Below are positions 26,477 to 36,216 of a DNA stretch of 53,455 bases, piece by piece (position 1 is the stretch's first letter; each line of letters begins with the position of its first letter). This stretch comes from Candidatus Zhuqueibacterota bacterium (GTDB lineage Bacteria > Zhuqueibacterota > Zhuqueibacteria > Residuimicrobiales > Krinioviventaceae). Where the stretch lies: the NCBI GenBank assembly GCA_016934825.1, contig JAFGSB010000115.1, forward strand, positions 1 through 53,455. The letters are read 5' to 3'. The position numbers and the translations under genes are program-made. A model generated the notes under the pieces. The model saw only the letters and a program-made list of their open reading frames with translations, was not told where the DNA came from and ran no database searches.

Positions 26477-29356
26477 TCATTTTAAAAGAATACATTTTCT
26501 TGTCTGAACAAAATTTTCCGCCTCCAACTTTAAAAAATATATTCCGGCAGAATTTTCGGAGGCGTCCCATGTTATAGAATGATAACCTGCCTGCTTTTTC
26601 CCTGCAAAGAGCTCTGATACCAATTGACCATTTAAATTATATACTCCGATTGATACTGTGGTTGGTATTGGCAGATCATAACATATCCGCGTTGTGGGGT
26701 TAAATGGGTTCGGATAATTTTGCTTTAGACTAAAGTCCTTTGGCAGATGATCCTGGTTCATATTAATAGCACTACTTGAATAATAGCTCCCAACTTCGGC
26801 AACCTGATGAGTAATAATGATAGCCCCATTAAGCCCAATCTCTTCCGGCCCCCAAAAGGCAAATGTCGATACATCATAATACTTATTATCGTCTTCCGTA
26901 TTGGGTTCTCCCACTCCCTGGTATTTAATTCGTACAAGAATACCATCCTCATCTGTATTACTGGTCATTTCTTTTGTAGATGTAAAATTGTTCAATTTAA
27001 AATGCGCTCCGGCGTTGACAATTCCCCAATTCTTACCGGTTTTTATATCAATTTTATTTTCCCATCTTTGTGATCGTTTACAAGACTCATTTACACGGTT
27101 AGTTTTTCCCCATTCCTTTTCATAGGAAAGCATTGCTGTATTTATATTTTGTTCAAGCGTAGGAAATACTTTATCAAGATTATTATAGATAAAATATGGA
27201 TTTGAATTATTCATAAATGATACAACATTCCCATGAGTATGCAGCATAAAAGGCGACATAAAATTAACCAATGCATTTTTTTCCTCCGTTCCATATGACG
27301 CTTCGTATTCTGTTAAATAATTCTCCCAAGTCATCATCTGTAAATGTGTTCCGGCATCCCTGGGTTTGAGTATATAGAGAAATAATTCTTTGCCTTCATC
27401 AGATAAAATGGGTTCTCCTGTAAAGCTTTCTATCCTGAACGGGTAAATATCATATTTTGCTGTTGGAAAAATAACCTGAGTAACATTTTGATGACATTCC
27501 CAGTAATCAGTGTCAGAATTTCCTTCGTAATACTCTTTCTTATTCATTACGGTATCACGATAAGTCTTTTCGAATATAGTCTTTGTCCCCAGCCATTTTA
27601 CTCCCGCATTAATTTTGAAATTATAGCCATAACCGGTTTGAGTTTGAACGGAAGTAGAAGTATCATGCTCTGTGTTGAATTTAATATCAATTTGAGTAGC
27701 CGGATTTACCCCTTGCTGATAGGGCGGAGGATTTATTATTGCAACGGGTTTATTAACAAAAGGCGCAGTATTCAGGGAATCAAACATTCCAACTTTATAC
27801 CGGCACCAATAGGAATCATTATCAATGTCGACAGGAATAATTACCGGCCAGGTAAATCCATGATCGGAAGAGTCATAATTTCCCAGATATGACGATTTTT
27901 CCTCAATGGCTTTAAAGTCTTTTCTTGTCGTATCATAGACAACCGTGTACAGTTTCGGCATATCAGTGACAAAATAAATTTCACCATATTTATCGCTGTT
28001 CATATTGGTAATTGCCATGGAATGTTTCAGACCGGTATCCTCTATCTTGTCATTTAATTCTTCTTTCGCGACCAATCCTTCCATATCATCAAGTTCAAAT
28101 GTATAAAACCAATAATGCATACATGTTTTTGTCAATGTTTTATAAGTCAGACTTGCGGCGATGTCACAACACCCGTTATTATCCATATCTCCAACGTTTA
28201 GCTGCAAATTATCATAATCCGTATTTCTCTGGTCCCTTAAAGTAAAAAGTTGAGTGTTGTCCAGCAGCGAACCCTTCATGTTTTCAAATTCAATTTGATT
28301 CCATTCATCTTTTTCCGTATCATAGCTGAAAACCAGAATTTCAAAACCGCTTTTAAAATCATCCGGCGGAAAGCCCCCTTCATAATCAAGGCTTCTGAAT
28401 ACGACAACTTCATCTTTTCCATCATTATTTATATCACCCGACGAGATCCTGAACTTGTGCCTTGATCGAAAGATATCGGAAACTGATATAAAATCGTTGG
28501 CTGCTTTTTCCCATCTTTTGATGATCTGATATCCCGGCCAACCGAAAGGGAACGCGATTGAATTTTCTCCCTGTTTTGTCCAGTCAAATGCTCCGATTGA
28601 GATTTCTTCTATTGTAAATTGATTAGTCGGCGGAAAATTTCCCGTAAGGTAAGAAAAATATAATCCATGTGAAAAACAAACTTCATCGTAACCATCTCCA
28701 TCATAATCACAGACCACTGCATCTACAGGTGAAAAAAAGGTGCTGATAGGGGAAAATTGACAAGAGGATTTTTTTTCAAAAAAACGATGGATTTCTTCAT
28801 TGCCTGCTGATGAAAACCGGAAACCGTTCATCCTGATAAAGTTATCCTTATTTTTGAATTCATCCCATTGCGTGGCAATGACAACTTCTTTAAAATTTCC
28901 CTGTATTGCTTCAGGAGTAAAGTAACCGGAAACGATACAGGGATTGTATGCATCTGAAATTTTGCTGTTTAATGTCGTTACCTGCTCAATGCCGGTTTCG
29001 TTACAAATGGCATGCTGTAATGTTATTTCATTGCAGTTTTGAGATCCTATTATCAGCTCGATCGTTTCTTTGTTTGCATCGAAATTGCCGCTTGTGCCGC
29101 AAATTGCGTTGTAATCATTCAGCATACGTGTTACCATATGAGTGTTGTTTTCACAAAGATTATGGAATACAAAATTATCATTCACTAAATCCACACATTG
29201 AATATAAGGGGCGTTCCAATCGCTTTCTCCAATAAAAATAGTCAAAAGTTCATCATTTGGTAATCTAAAATCTTTAAATGGCGGCTCCTGCGAATGAGCC
29301 CAAAAGGCCAAACAGAAAAACAGGAACAAAAAAGAACAATATTCTTTCTTTTTCAT
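26477..29356 (-). CDS. secreted FG-GAP-like protein with C-terminal sorting domain
   Basis: A 959-aa protein with a signal peptide (FLFLFFCLAFWAHSQ) and a strong AGGAGG. The N-terminal half has FG-GAP/VCBS-like calcium-binding repeats: VVCDYDGDGYDEVCFSHG, SGDINNDGKDEVVVF, VGDMDNNGCCDIAASL and ITNMNSDKYGEIYFV, consistent with a beta-propeller. The middle (about 540-850) is unassigned and rich in Tyr, Asn and Thr. The last 85 residues are a canonical sorting domain: LKQNYPNPFNPTTRICYDLP, VSIGVYNLNGQLV, YHSITWDASENSAGIYFLKL and RKCILLK. It is expected to be exported across the outer membrane by a type IX-like system encoded elsewhere. Confidence 0.75.
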   Translation of the reverse strand: MKKKEYCSFLFLFFCLAFWAHSQEPPFKDFRLPNDELLTIFIGESDWNAPYIQCVDLVNDNFVFHNLCENNTHMVTRMLNDYNAICGTSGNFDANKETIELIIGSQNCNEITLQHAICNETGIEQVTTLNSKISDAYNPCIVSGYFTPEAIQGNFKEVVIATQWDEFKNKDNFIRMNGFRFSSAGNEEIHRFFEKKSSCQFSPISTFFSPVDAVVCDYDGDGYDEVCFSHGLYFSYLTGNFPPTNQFTIEEISIGAFDWTKQGENSIAFPFGWPGYQIIKRWEKAANDFISVSDIFRSRHKFRISSGDINNDGKDEVVVFRSLDYEGGFPPDDFKSGFEILVFSYDTEKDEWNQIEFENMKGSLLDNTQLFTLRDQRNTDYDNLQLNVGDMDNNGCCDIAASLTYKTLTKTCMHYWFYTFELDDMEGLVAKEELNDKIEDTGLKHSMAITNMNSDKYGEIYFVTDMPKLYTVVYDTTRKDFKAIEEKSSYLGNYDSSDHGFTWPVIIPVDIDNDSYWCRYKVGMFDSLNTAPFVNKPVAIINPPPYQQGVNPATQIDIKFNTEHDTSTSVQTQTGYGYNFKINAGVKWLGTKTIFEKTYRDTVMNKKEYYEGNSDTDYWECHQNVTQVIFPTAKYDIYPFRIESFTGEPILSDEGKELFLYILKPRDAGTHLQMMTWENYLTEYEASYGTEEKNALVNFMSPFMLHTHGNVVSFMNNSNPYFIYNNLDKVFPTLEQNINTAMLSYEKEWGKTNRVNESCKRSQRWENKIDIKTGKNWGIVNAGAHFKLNNFTSTKEMTSNTDEDGILVRIKYQGVGEPNTEDDNKYYDVSTFAFWGPEEIGLNGAIIITHQVAEVGSYYSSSAINMNQDHLPKDFSLKQNYPNPFNPTTRICYDLPIPTTVSIGVYNLNGQLVSELFAGKKQAGYHSITWDASENSAGIYFLKLEAENFVQTRKCILLK

Positions 29357-29506
29357 TGTAAACCTCCTGAAAAAAAAGTTGAGGTATAAATTAATTGAGA
29401 CAATTGTGGTCGTAAATCTGATTGAAAATTAATTCAGACATATTTATTTTTATGAGCGTTTTAAATTAAGTTATCAATTCAACGACTCCCAAAGTTATTT
29501 ACGTAA

Positions 29507-31906
29507 CTATTTAACCGTGATCTGCTCGTACCAGACCATTTCAGCGTCATTCGCCCCCGTAGCTACAATATCCATGTCGGAATCGCCATCCAAATCGATA
29601 ATCTCGACGCGGTGGGCATTATGCAATTCGTTATCGACAATATGCATGGACCAGTCGGGCGCCTTGAACCAGACGACGAAATGGGACGTTGAATCCGTCG
29701 CCACTACATCCAGCATCATGTCGTCGTTCATATCGGCGGCCTTCACATCGCAGGCATATTCCAGATTATTACTGATTACGTGTTTAGTCCAGGATGGCGC
29801 TTCATACCAGACCACATCTACTTCGCCGACGCCGGTGGCGAGCACATCCAGTTTTCCATCGGCATTGAGGTCAACAATATTCACATATTCGGCGCCGTTG
29901 AGATTATCATCGATATATATTTTATCCCAGTAAGGCGCCTTGTACCAGATCACGGCATTTGCTTCCATTCCTGTCGCAACAACATCAATATCAATGTCGC
30001 CGTCAAAATCAGTAACGCCCATATTCGCGGCGCCCGCCAGGCTGTCGTCGATGATGTGAATTGTCCAGTCCGGGTATTCATACCAGACCAGCATATCGTT
30101 GTCATGACCGGTGACCACCACATCCGGATCGCGGTCGGCATTCATGTCTGCAACACATAAATCATAGGGATTTGTTATATTTTTTTTATAATCGATATAA
30201 TGTACTCCTCGCCAATCAGGGAAAACGATTCCAAAGGCTTCATAATCATACCTTTCAACCCAGATTACGGCCCACTCTGCATAACCTGTCATAACAACAT
30301 CCAGATCATCATCCTTATCCATGTCGGCAACTTCTATATCAGAACGAGGGAATACCGGTGGTGCGGGGTACCAACTAAAAACCTCGAACCAATCAGATGC
30401 AATAAAGTAACTGAGGTAAGAACTTCTTTGATTATTCTGTTCTAATCCGGCCCTAAATACGATATCCGGATTTTCATCATTATCCCACATGACCAGTTTA
30501 AAATCATAATAATTATCCCAGCAATAACAATTAATTTCATGTTTGATCCACTGTGTCTCCAAACCCGCGTATTCCGGGCCGGTTGTAAATGTGGCCAAAA
30601 ACGGATTTTCAAGATGATTACCGTTTATATCAGCAATTTCCGTTGTGAGTTTGATCGTATAGACCGTATTCGGATCAAGCGGCTGATCCGGTGTGAAGGT
30701 AATACACGTATTGTCTTCAATGAATCCAATTGAACCGGACACATAACCGGCCGCATTGAACAGGGTAAAGCTATTAACGTTCACCGTTACGCTGTTTATC
30801 GGCTCGGTGAACCTGATAATAATAATTGAGTCGATTATGATGTCCTTGTCACCGTTTGTGGGTGCGGAGGAGGTGATTTTGGGGGGTACATTATCAACAA
30901 TATTAAACGAACTTTGTATAAATTCTCCCATATATGTAGACATTTGTACTGTTAGGCAATCGCCTGTTGCTGCTTCAAGTTCCAACAAAGGAAAACTGCC
31001 GTCATAATAAACCTGTGCGCTGGTCATTTTCCCGGTATTATTATTTAAAACAGTAATATTATCCAGCCCACAGGTCGTATCGATCACTGTTCCGGCCAAA
31101 CCGCTGACGTATACCTGTCCCGAATCACCCGGATCGGATATATGAATCAGCTCCTCATTAAATAAAGAGGTCTCTTTTTGAACGACATGAATATCAAAGT
31201 TTACGTCATTTGATGAAATAGTAATATGCTTTTTTTCAAATATGTTTATTCTTTGACCGGTTGCGCGGATGGTCACAGTCATCGTATTCGGTTTATTTAA
31301 AGTATTATTATGATTCTCCTGTTTTTGTATTTGTGTTTTGTAATGAAATGAGGCATGACCCGCACCGTACCCGTCAATCAACGTCATTTTCCGGGTTTGC
31401 ATGTAGTCACCGGCCCGTAATTGGTAAAAATAGATGCCGGCGGCCACGCCGTTACCGTTTCCATCGGTCGCGTCCCAGGCTACTGTATAATGTCCCTGTG
31501 CATATCTACCGTCAACCAGAGTTTTGATCTTTTGACCCAGGGTGTTGTAAACAACAAGCTGGATGTGTTCGGCCCTGGGAATCTGGAAATTGATGAGCGT
31601 AGAGGGATTGAAAGGATTGGGATAATTTTGTTCCAGTTTGAATTCAGCCGGTTTATGATCCTGCGGAACGGATTTGACCGCGGTCGCCAGATTGAGCACA
31701 TACCTGCCGGTTATATCAGTTTTACCGGAACATTTTTGAGCCGGATCGGCTTCGTTGATCACTTCAACCATAACATTGGCAACTCCTTTTCCATTACTCA
31801 TATCGGTTACATAACCGTGGAAACAAATTTCATTCAAATCCTGCGTGAAAAGACAGGTATTGATTATGAATAAAAAAGCCGATAGAAATAAAATTATTTT
31901 TTTCAT
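29507..31906 (-). CDS. exported FG-GAP protein with nested N-terminal sorting domain
   Basis: The signal peptide covers residues 1-21. A carboxypeptidase-regulatory-like segment (ICFHGYVTDMSNGKGVANVM to GRYVLNL) is followed by a sorting/FlgD-like domain at 89-179 (LEQNYPNPFNPSTLINFQIP to TRKMTLIDG), then VTIRATGQRINIF and VNFDIHVVQ strands. Next is a Big_5 Ig-like domain (PPKITSSAPTNGDKDI to FLATFTTG) and about six FG-GAP/VCBS repeats with DxDxDxD-type loops (VADMDKDDDLDVVMTG, VTDFDGDIDIDVVATG, IIDLDGDSDMDIVATG). The start is 20 nt after the CHAT gene, with GAGG as ribosome-binding site, so it is surely in the same operon. It is a plausible direct client of the CHAT protein. Confidence 0.8.
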   Translation of the reverse strand: MKKIILFLSAFLFIINTCLFTQDLNEICFHGYVTDMSNGKGVANVMVEVINEADPAQKCSGKTDITGRYVLNLATAVKSVPQDHKPAEFKLEQNYPNPFNPSTLINFQIPRAEHIQLVVYNTLGQKIKTLVDGRYAQGHYTVAWDATDGNGNGVAAGIYFYQLRAGDYMQTRKMTLIDGYGAGHASFHYKTQIQKQENHNNTLNKPNTMTVTIRATGQRINIFEKKHITISSNDVNFDIHVVQKETSLFNEELIHISDPGDSGQVYVSGLAGTVIDTTCGLDNITVLNNNTGKMTSAQVYYDGSFPLLELEAATGDCLTVQMSTYMGEFIQSSFNIVDNVPPKITSSAPTNGDKDIIIDSIIIIRFTEPINSVTVNVNSFTLFNAAGYVSGSIGFIEDNTCITFTPDQPLDPNTVYTIKLTTEIADINGNHLENPFLATFTTGPEYAGLETQWIKHEINCYCWDNYYDFKLVMWDNDENPDIVFRAGLEQNNQRSSYLSYFIASDWFEVFSWYPAPPVFPRSDIEVADMDKDDDLDVVMTGYAEWAVIWVERYDYEAFGIVFPDWRGVHYIDYKKNITNPYDLCVADMNADRDPDVVVTGHDNDMLVWYEYPDWTIHIIDDSLAGAANMGVTDFDGDIDIDVVATGMEANAVIWYKAPYWDKIYIDDNLNGAEYVNIVDLNADGKLDVLATGVGEVDVVWYEAPSWTKHVISNNLEYACDVKAADMNDDMMLDVVATDSTSHFVVWFKAPDWSMHIVDNELHNAHRVEIIDLDGDSDMDIVATGANDAEMVWYEQITVK

Positions 31907-31926
31907 ACATGCCTCTATTGATTAAC

Positions 31927-34900
31927 TCAAGTCCCGATTAAAACAAATGAAGCCCAAAAGTATGGGTGAGCAAAAAAATGTTTTTTATTTTTTGATAATG
32001 AATTTTTCAACATTTCTCTCTGGGTCAATGTTAACGCCTCAGCTTTATTTTTAGTTTTTAAATGCTGATAAAAATTGTTCATAAATAAAGATGTAGACTG
32101 ATCATGAATTTTCCATAAACTGGCAATAACGCAGGGGGAACCGGCGTATAAAAACGCGCTGGAAAGACTGACAAGATCATCACCCTGTGGAAAGCTGGAA
32201 AAAAAGCCGCTTCCGATTGCCGTTTGACAGGCGCTTAAGGTGACAAGAAGCGCCGTCAGGTCCAGATCAAATATCTCGTGAACCTCAAGCTGGCCGTCAT
32301 CGGATTCGGATTTGGCCAGATCAAGACTGGAAAATAAGGGATTGAACCTGTTAAAATGTGCTGTCGTGGCAAAATGTAATAAATCGTATTTTTTTCCACT
32401 CTTCTTGACCAGGGATTCGGTGGCCTGTTCATCCAGTTTATAGTCTGCGATATTTCCGTATATGTTTTTAATTTCCAGTATTTCATCTTTTGACATTGGA
32501 AGAGAGCTGCTATTCGGCGCCAGCAGGAGCAAAGAACGCATAACATCCGATCTTTTTTCTTTGCAGTATTTGAGTATACTGGCAGAAGGCGCATAAGAAA
32601 TGATGTAATCTTGGACCAAATAATGGACATTTTTCAGAACATTTTTTTCCAGTTCATATTCACTGATCAACGCCTGAAAAGGTAAATGATATAAAATTCC
32701 CTGAGGTATAATGATCAATCGTTTCATATGTGCGAGATGCCCTGCTTTTTCAACAGGGGATATAAGTGTTTCGTATAGTTCTTTTAATGGTTTCAACCAG
32801 TAAGTGTTTGTTATTTTTTCCGGATTCATGTTCCGCGTAGCTATCCCTCGGAACAGGATGATCTTGCCGTACAGGTCTTCCCTGGTTACGGGACGCCTTA
32901 ACACTTTAACATTATTTCTTGTCAATATAAAAATGAATAAATCATTTTCCGTTATAAAATACTCCAATAATGCAGAATCATTATCCAGTAATTGTCTGAT
33001 TTGTGGTGCGGCGGCGGGTTCAATATTGACAAGAGCGGCATGTTGGGGATCAGATAATTTTAAATCGAAAAGAGTTTGCCGGTATTCCTCTTGTGTTTTG
33101 TGTAATTCGGAAATAATTATTCTTTTGGCGTTATCGCGAGTTTCCAGGTTTTGAAACCTGTTATTTCCATATATCCTGTCTTTCAGGTTCGTTATTTTAG
33201 TCCGTAATTCATGTTCTTTATTTAAAAGAGACGCGTTTTTGTTGGTTTTATTTATTTTATTATTACCAATAATGTCCAACAGATTTCTTGAACGGGTATG
33301 TTCCACATATTCTAGGGCTTCTTCATATTTTCCCATATGTACGAGTAATGAAATAATGGCTTCGTAGGGTTTATATCGTTTTGACAAAACACCTGATTTT
33401 ATCTCATCCACATAAGACTTGTTACGTATTCGTTCAATTGCATCGATTGCGGCTTTGTAAGAAGTGATTGCTCTGCCGTTTTCGCCCTGTTGTTCCCAGA
33501 GTTTCCCGTTCCCATAATATAATTGCCATTTTAAGTCAAGATCATCAAATTCATCAATAATTGCCAGCCCCTGTTCATAAGCGCCTGAAGCTCTTTGAGT
33601 TTCAAAATGGTCACAGTAAAAATCCCCCAATAATTGTAAAAGCCATGCCTGAAATCTTTTTTCACCAATTTCCTCAGCAATATTCCGGGCCTCAAACCAG
33701 CAATTTATTGTTTTGCTCGAGTCTTGCATTTGATCATAAATATTTCCCAGCCTGATCAGTGTTAAACATTCATTTCTTTTTTCACCGGATTCGGTAAATA
33801 TTTTCAGTGAGTTTGTTGCGTGCTCTTTGGCATTTTTTATATCCCCCTTTGTTAAATATATCTGGCTCATTTCAAGTTGTGCGACAGCAATACCGTTTTT
33901 ATTTCCGATCTGTTTTTGTAATGCCAATGACTTTTCCAGATTTGACAACGCATTGTTATGATCGCCTATATTGGTATAAACTTCCCCGAGAGCTTCCAGC
34001 CAGTAAGCGGCTCCCCGCAAATGGCCGATCTCTTCATGCAGCCCCAGGGCTTTTTGATAATTAATGATTGCTCTGGTGTAGTCACCCCTGTATGAACAGA
34101 CTTTAGCGATTCGCGCATACTGATACGCTTCGCCCTCTTTATAGTCAAGTGTTTTGTGAATCTCCAATGCTTTATTGAAATATAAATGCGCATTGTTGAA
34201 ATCCCCCAGATTCATATATACAATACCGAGATTACCGAAATCGTTTCCCAATCCTTTTTTATCCCCGGTTTCCTGGCGTATTGATATTGTCTCTTCATAT
34301 AAGGAAATGGATTTCGCAAAATCGCCCAGATTCAAATATACATTTGCCATATTTCCAAGATTTTTACCCGAACTGCGAATATTGTTTATGCTTTTGTTGA
34401 TAACGTAAGAGGAATCGTAATGGGACAACGCTTTTCTATATTCACCCATTTCTTCATAAACCAGGCCCGAATTGTTCAGATCGGCCGCCAGCCCCCGCAT
34501 ATCATCAAGTTCTTTTCTGATCTGTATCGCTTTCTTATAATACTTTAACGCCATTGGATAATCACTTTTATCGCTGTATACGGTTGCAATATTACCCAGC
34601 CTGTTGCCGACACGTCGATTATCTCCCAGTTTTTCATGCATCATCAAAGATCTTTTATAATAATCCAGCGCTTTGTCGAACTCGCCAAGATAAAAATAAG
34701 CGGAACCAATACTACCGGTCAGAGCGGCAATTTCATCCGTATCATCAATTTCCTGAGCCAGATTATACGCCCTTTCAAATATTGACAAAGCGTTCAGAAA
34801 ATTTCCACCATAAAATTCAGATTTACCTCTTTGTTTCAAGTGGATGATTTCTGATTTTTTTTCAAGAGCTGTTCCGGTAAATTGCGTGTAACTTTTTACC

Positions 34901-35232
34901 CGGTTATGATAATATTCATCATTAAAAATTTGTGAGTAAATATCTGCAATTGTTTTGGCCATTTGTTTATCAGTGTAGGCTCCGGTAGTATTTTTGCGAG
35001 CACTTTTCACAATCGATGAATCCAGTAACGCTTCTATCAAACGGATTGCTTCAGACCTGTCCGACTGAATTATCCCGGTTAAATTTTCCGTATTATTGTT
35101 CTGTATTGATTGTTTCACCCGGTTGGGGAAATCGGCAGGTGTCTGTGATCCGGCGGGGATTAAAATACTCAAAATAATTAAAAAATAGACTGCCAAAAGG
35201 ATTTTGTTAAAAAAAGCAGTGTTTTTAAACAT
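31927..35232 (-). CDS. exported TPR-CHAT protein, putative caspase-like protease
   Basis: A hydrophobic N-terminal segment (ILLAVYFLIILSILIPAGS) is a signal peptide or anchor. About a dozen kinesin-light-chain-like TPRs of 40 residues follow (roughly 130-640, for example GEFDKALDYYKRSLMMHEKLGD). A coiled linker then leads to a C-terminal CHAT domain (about 780-1101). The catalytic Cys is Cys1002 in VTLSACQTAIGS, and GDDLVSLSSAFLYAGSPCVIASLW is the typical following helix. The usual A-T-H-G/A motif reads A-T-T-A-H-F, so the expected His position is Thr957 and a His lies at 959. The start has AGAGG, and the gene is 9 nt after the anti-sigma gene. CHAT proteins cleave protein targets when their sensor domain is triggered. 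Confidence 0.88.
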   Translation of the reverse strand: MFKNTAFFNKILLAVYFLIILSILIPAGSQTPADFPNRVKQSIQNNNTENLTGIIQSDRSEAIRLIEALLDSSIVKSARKNTTGAYTDKQMAKTIADIYSQIFNDEYYHNRVKSYTQFTGTALEKKSEIIHLKQRGKSEFYGGNFLNALSIFERAYNLAQEIDDTDEIAALTGSIGSAYFYLGEFDKALDYYKRSLMMHEKLGDNRRVGNRLGNIATVYSDKSDYPMALKYYKKAIQIRKELDDMRGLAADLNNSGLVYEEMGEYRKALSHYDSSYVINKSINNIRSSGKNLGNMANVYLNLGDFAKSISLYEETISIRQETGDKKGLGNDFGNLGIVYMNLGDFNNAHLYFNKALEIHKTLDYKEGEAYQYARIAKVCSYRGDYTRAIINYQKALGLHEEIGHLRGAAYWLEALGEVYTNIGDHNNALSNLEKSLALQKQIGNKNGIAVAQLEMSQIYLTKGDIKNAKEHATNSLKIFTESGEKRNECLTLIRLGNIYDQMQDSSKTINCWFEARNIAEEIGEKRFQAWLLQLLGDFYCDHFETQRASGAYEQGLAIIDEFDDLDLKWQLYYGNGKLWEQQGENGRAITSYKAAIDAIERIRNKSYVDEIKSGVLSKRYKPYEAIISLLVHMGKYEEALEYVEHTRSRNLLDIIGNNKINKTNKNASLLNKEHELRTKITNLKDRIYGNNRFQNLETRDNAKRIIISELHKTQEEYRQTLFDLKLSDPQHAALVNIEPAAAPQIRQLLDNDSALLEYFITENDLFIFILTRNNVKVLRRPVTREDLYGKIILFRGIATRNMNPEKITNTYWLKPLKELYETLISPVEKAGHLAHMKRLIIIPQGILYHLPFQALISEYELEKNVLKNVHYLVQDYIISYAPSASILKYCKEKRSDVMRSLLLLAPNSSSLPMSKDEILEIKNIYGNIADYKLDEQATESLVKKSGKKYDLLHFATTAHFNRFNPLFSSLDLAKSESDDGQLEVHEIFDLDLTALLVTLSACQTAIGSGFFSSFPQGDDLVSLSSAFLYAGSPCVIASLWKIHDQSTSLFMNNFYQHLKTKNKAEALTLTQREMLKNSLSKNKKHFFAHPYFWASFVLIGT

Positions 35233-35241
35233 AATATACCT

Positions 35242-36102
35242 CTATTTTTTTTCGTATTTGAAAAAAAACATATCAGAAGTAATCGTAGCGCCGTTTTTTG
35301 TTAAACCTTCAATTTGCCAAAAATAATTAGTTTTGGGAACAAGCTTTATATTTTCCGGTAGTTTTAATTTATTTTTGGATGTTTTCTGGTTCATTATAAT
35401 ATGTCCGTCTGAATCAAGCAGCAGAAAAACATAATTTTTTATATCCGGCGAATCCTGCCATTGAAATTTGAAATTATTATTTCCCACAGTACAATTATTT
35501 TTTGGCGATATTAACTTAATCTCCGGGACTATATATTGTTCCGTTGATTCGCGAGTAACGAACGGATTAAAAGTGCTGATATCCGATTGAACCAGAACCA
35601 TACATAAAACAATTATTATTACCGCAAGACCGGCCCACCTGTAACCCGGTTGCGGTTTTGTCAACCTGTCAAATAATGATTTTACACCGGTAACAAAATC
35701 CTTAGCATGTGAAGAAATGAAATCATAAATATGTTCCCTGATATCATTTTTACCAATTAATCTTTCGCTTTTCAATTCGTGCAGATATTCTTCAATGATT
35801 ATTAATTTGGACAAGCATAATTCACATTGACTGAGATGGGTAAAATATTGTTTTTTCCTTTTGCCGCTGAAATGGCCTGTTAGATATGCAATGTGATCAT
35901 TTTCATCGTAGCATTGTTTTGTTGGAGTTGAGTCCCCAATTTGCTGTGTGGAAAGTATTGAGCCATAAAACCTTTTGAACAATAAGAGTTTGTTCTTGCA
36001 TTGTTGACATTCCTGCAAATGTTTTTGAATTTCTTTGTTTTCTTTGTCAATCAATGTTCTATTACAATAATCAAATATCTGTTTTATATTTAGACATTTC
36101 AT
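35242..36102 (-). CDS. anti-sigma factor with two zinc-finger motifs
   Basis: Two ZAS-like HxxxCxxC motifs are present: H28-x3-C32-x2-C35 (HLQECQQC) and H89-x3-C93-x2-C96 (HLSQCELC). A single transmembrane helix (WAGLAVIIIVLCMVLVQS, about 156-173) precedes a periplasmic domain of about 110 residues that resembles a fibronectin-like sandwich (YIVPEIKLISPKNN, FKFQWQDSPDIKNYVFLLLD). This is the topology of membrane anti-sigma factors. I chose the internal ATG at 36102, preceded by GGAG at 9 nt, over an ATG at 36117. It lies 114 nt after the sigma factor and 9 nt before the CHAT gene. The periplasmic part could sense envelope signals or be cleaved. Confidence 0.8.
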   Translation of the reverse strand: MKCLNIKQIFDYCNRTLIDKENKEIQKHLQECQQCKNKLLLFKRFYGSILSTQQIGDSTPTKQCYDENDHIAYLTGHFSGKRKKQYFTHLSQCELCLSKLIIIEEYLHELKSERLIGKNDIREHIYDFISSHAKDFVTGVKSLFDRLTKPQPGYRWAGLAVIIIVLCMVLVQSDISTFNPFVTRESTEQYIVPEIKLISPKNNCTVGNNNFKFQWQDSPDIKNYVFLLLDSDGHIIMNQKTSKNKLKLPENIKLVPKTNYFWQIEGLTKNGATITSDMFFFKYEKK

Positions 36103-36216
36103 AATATTTATCTCCATTATTGTTATATTATATAATAACGGACACGCAATCCTCTTTTTGCATTTTTTTTGGTTTTAAATTGGATAATAAAGACCGGGTA
36201 GTCGGCTTTAAGAGAA

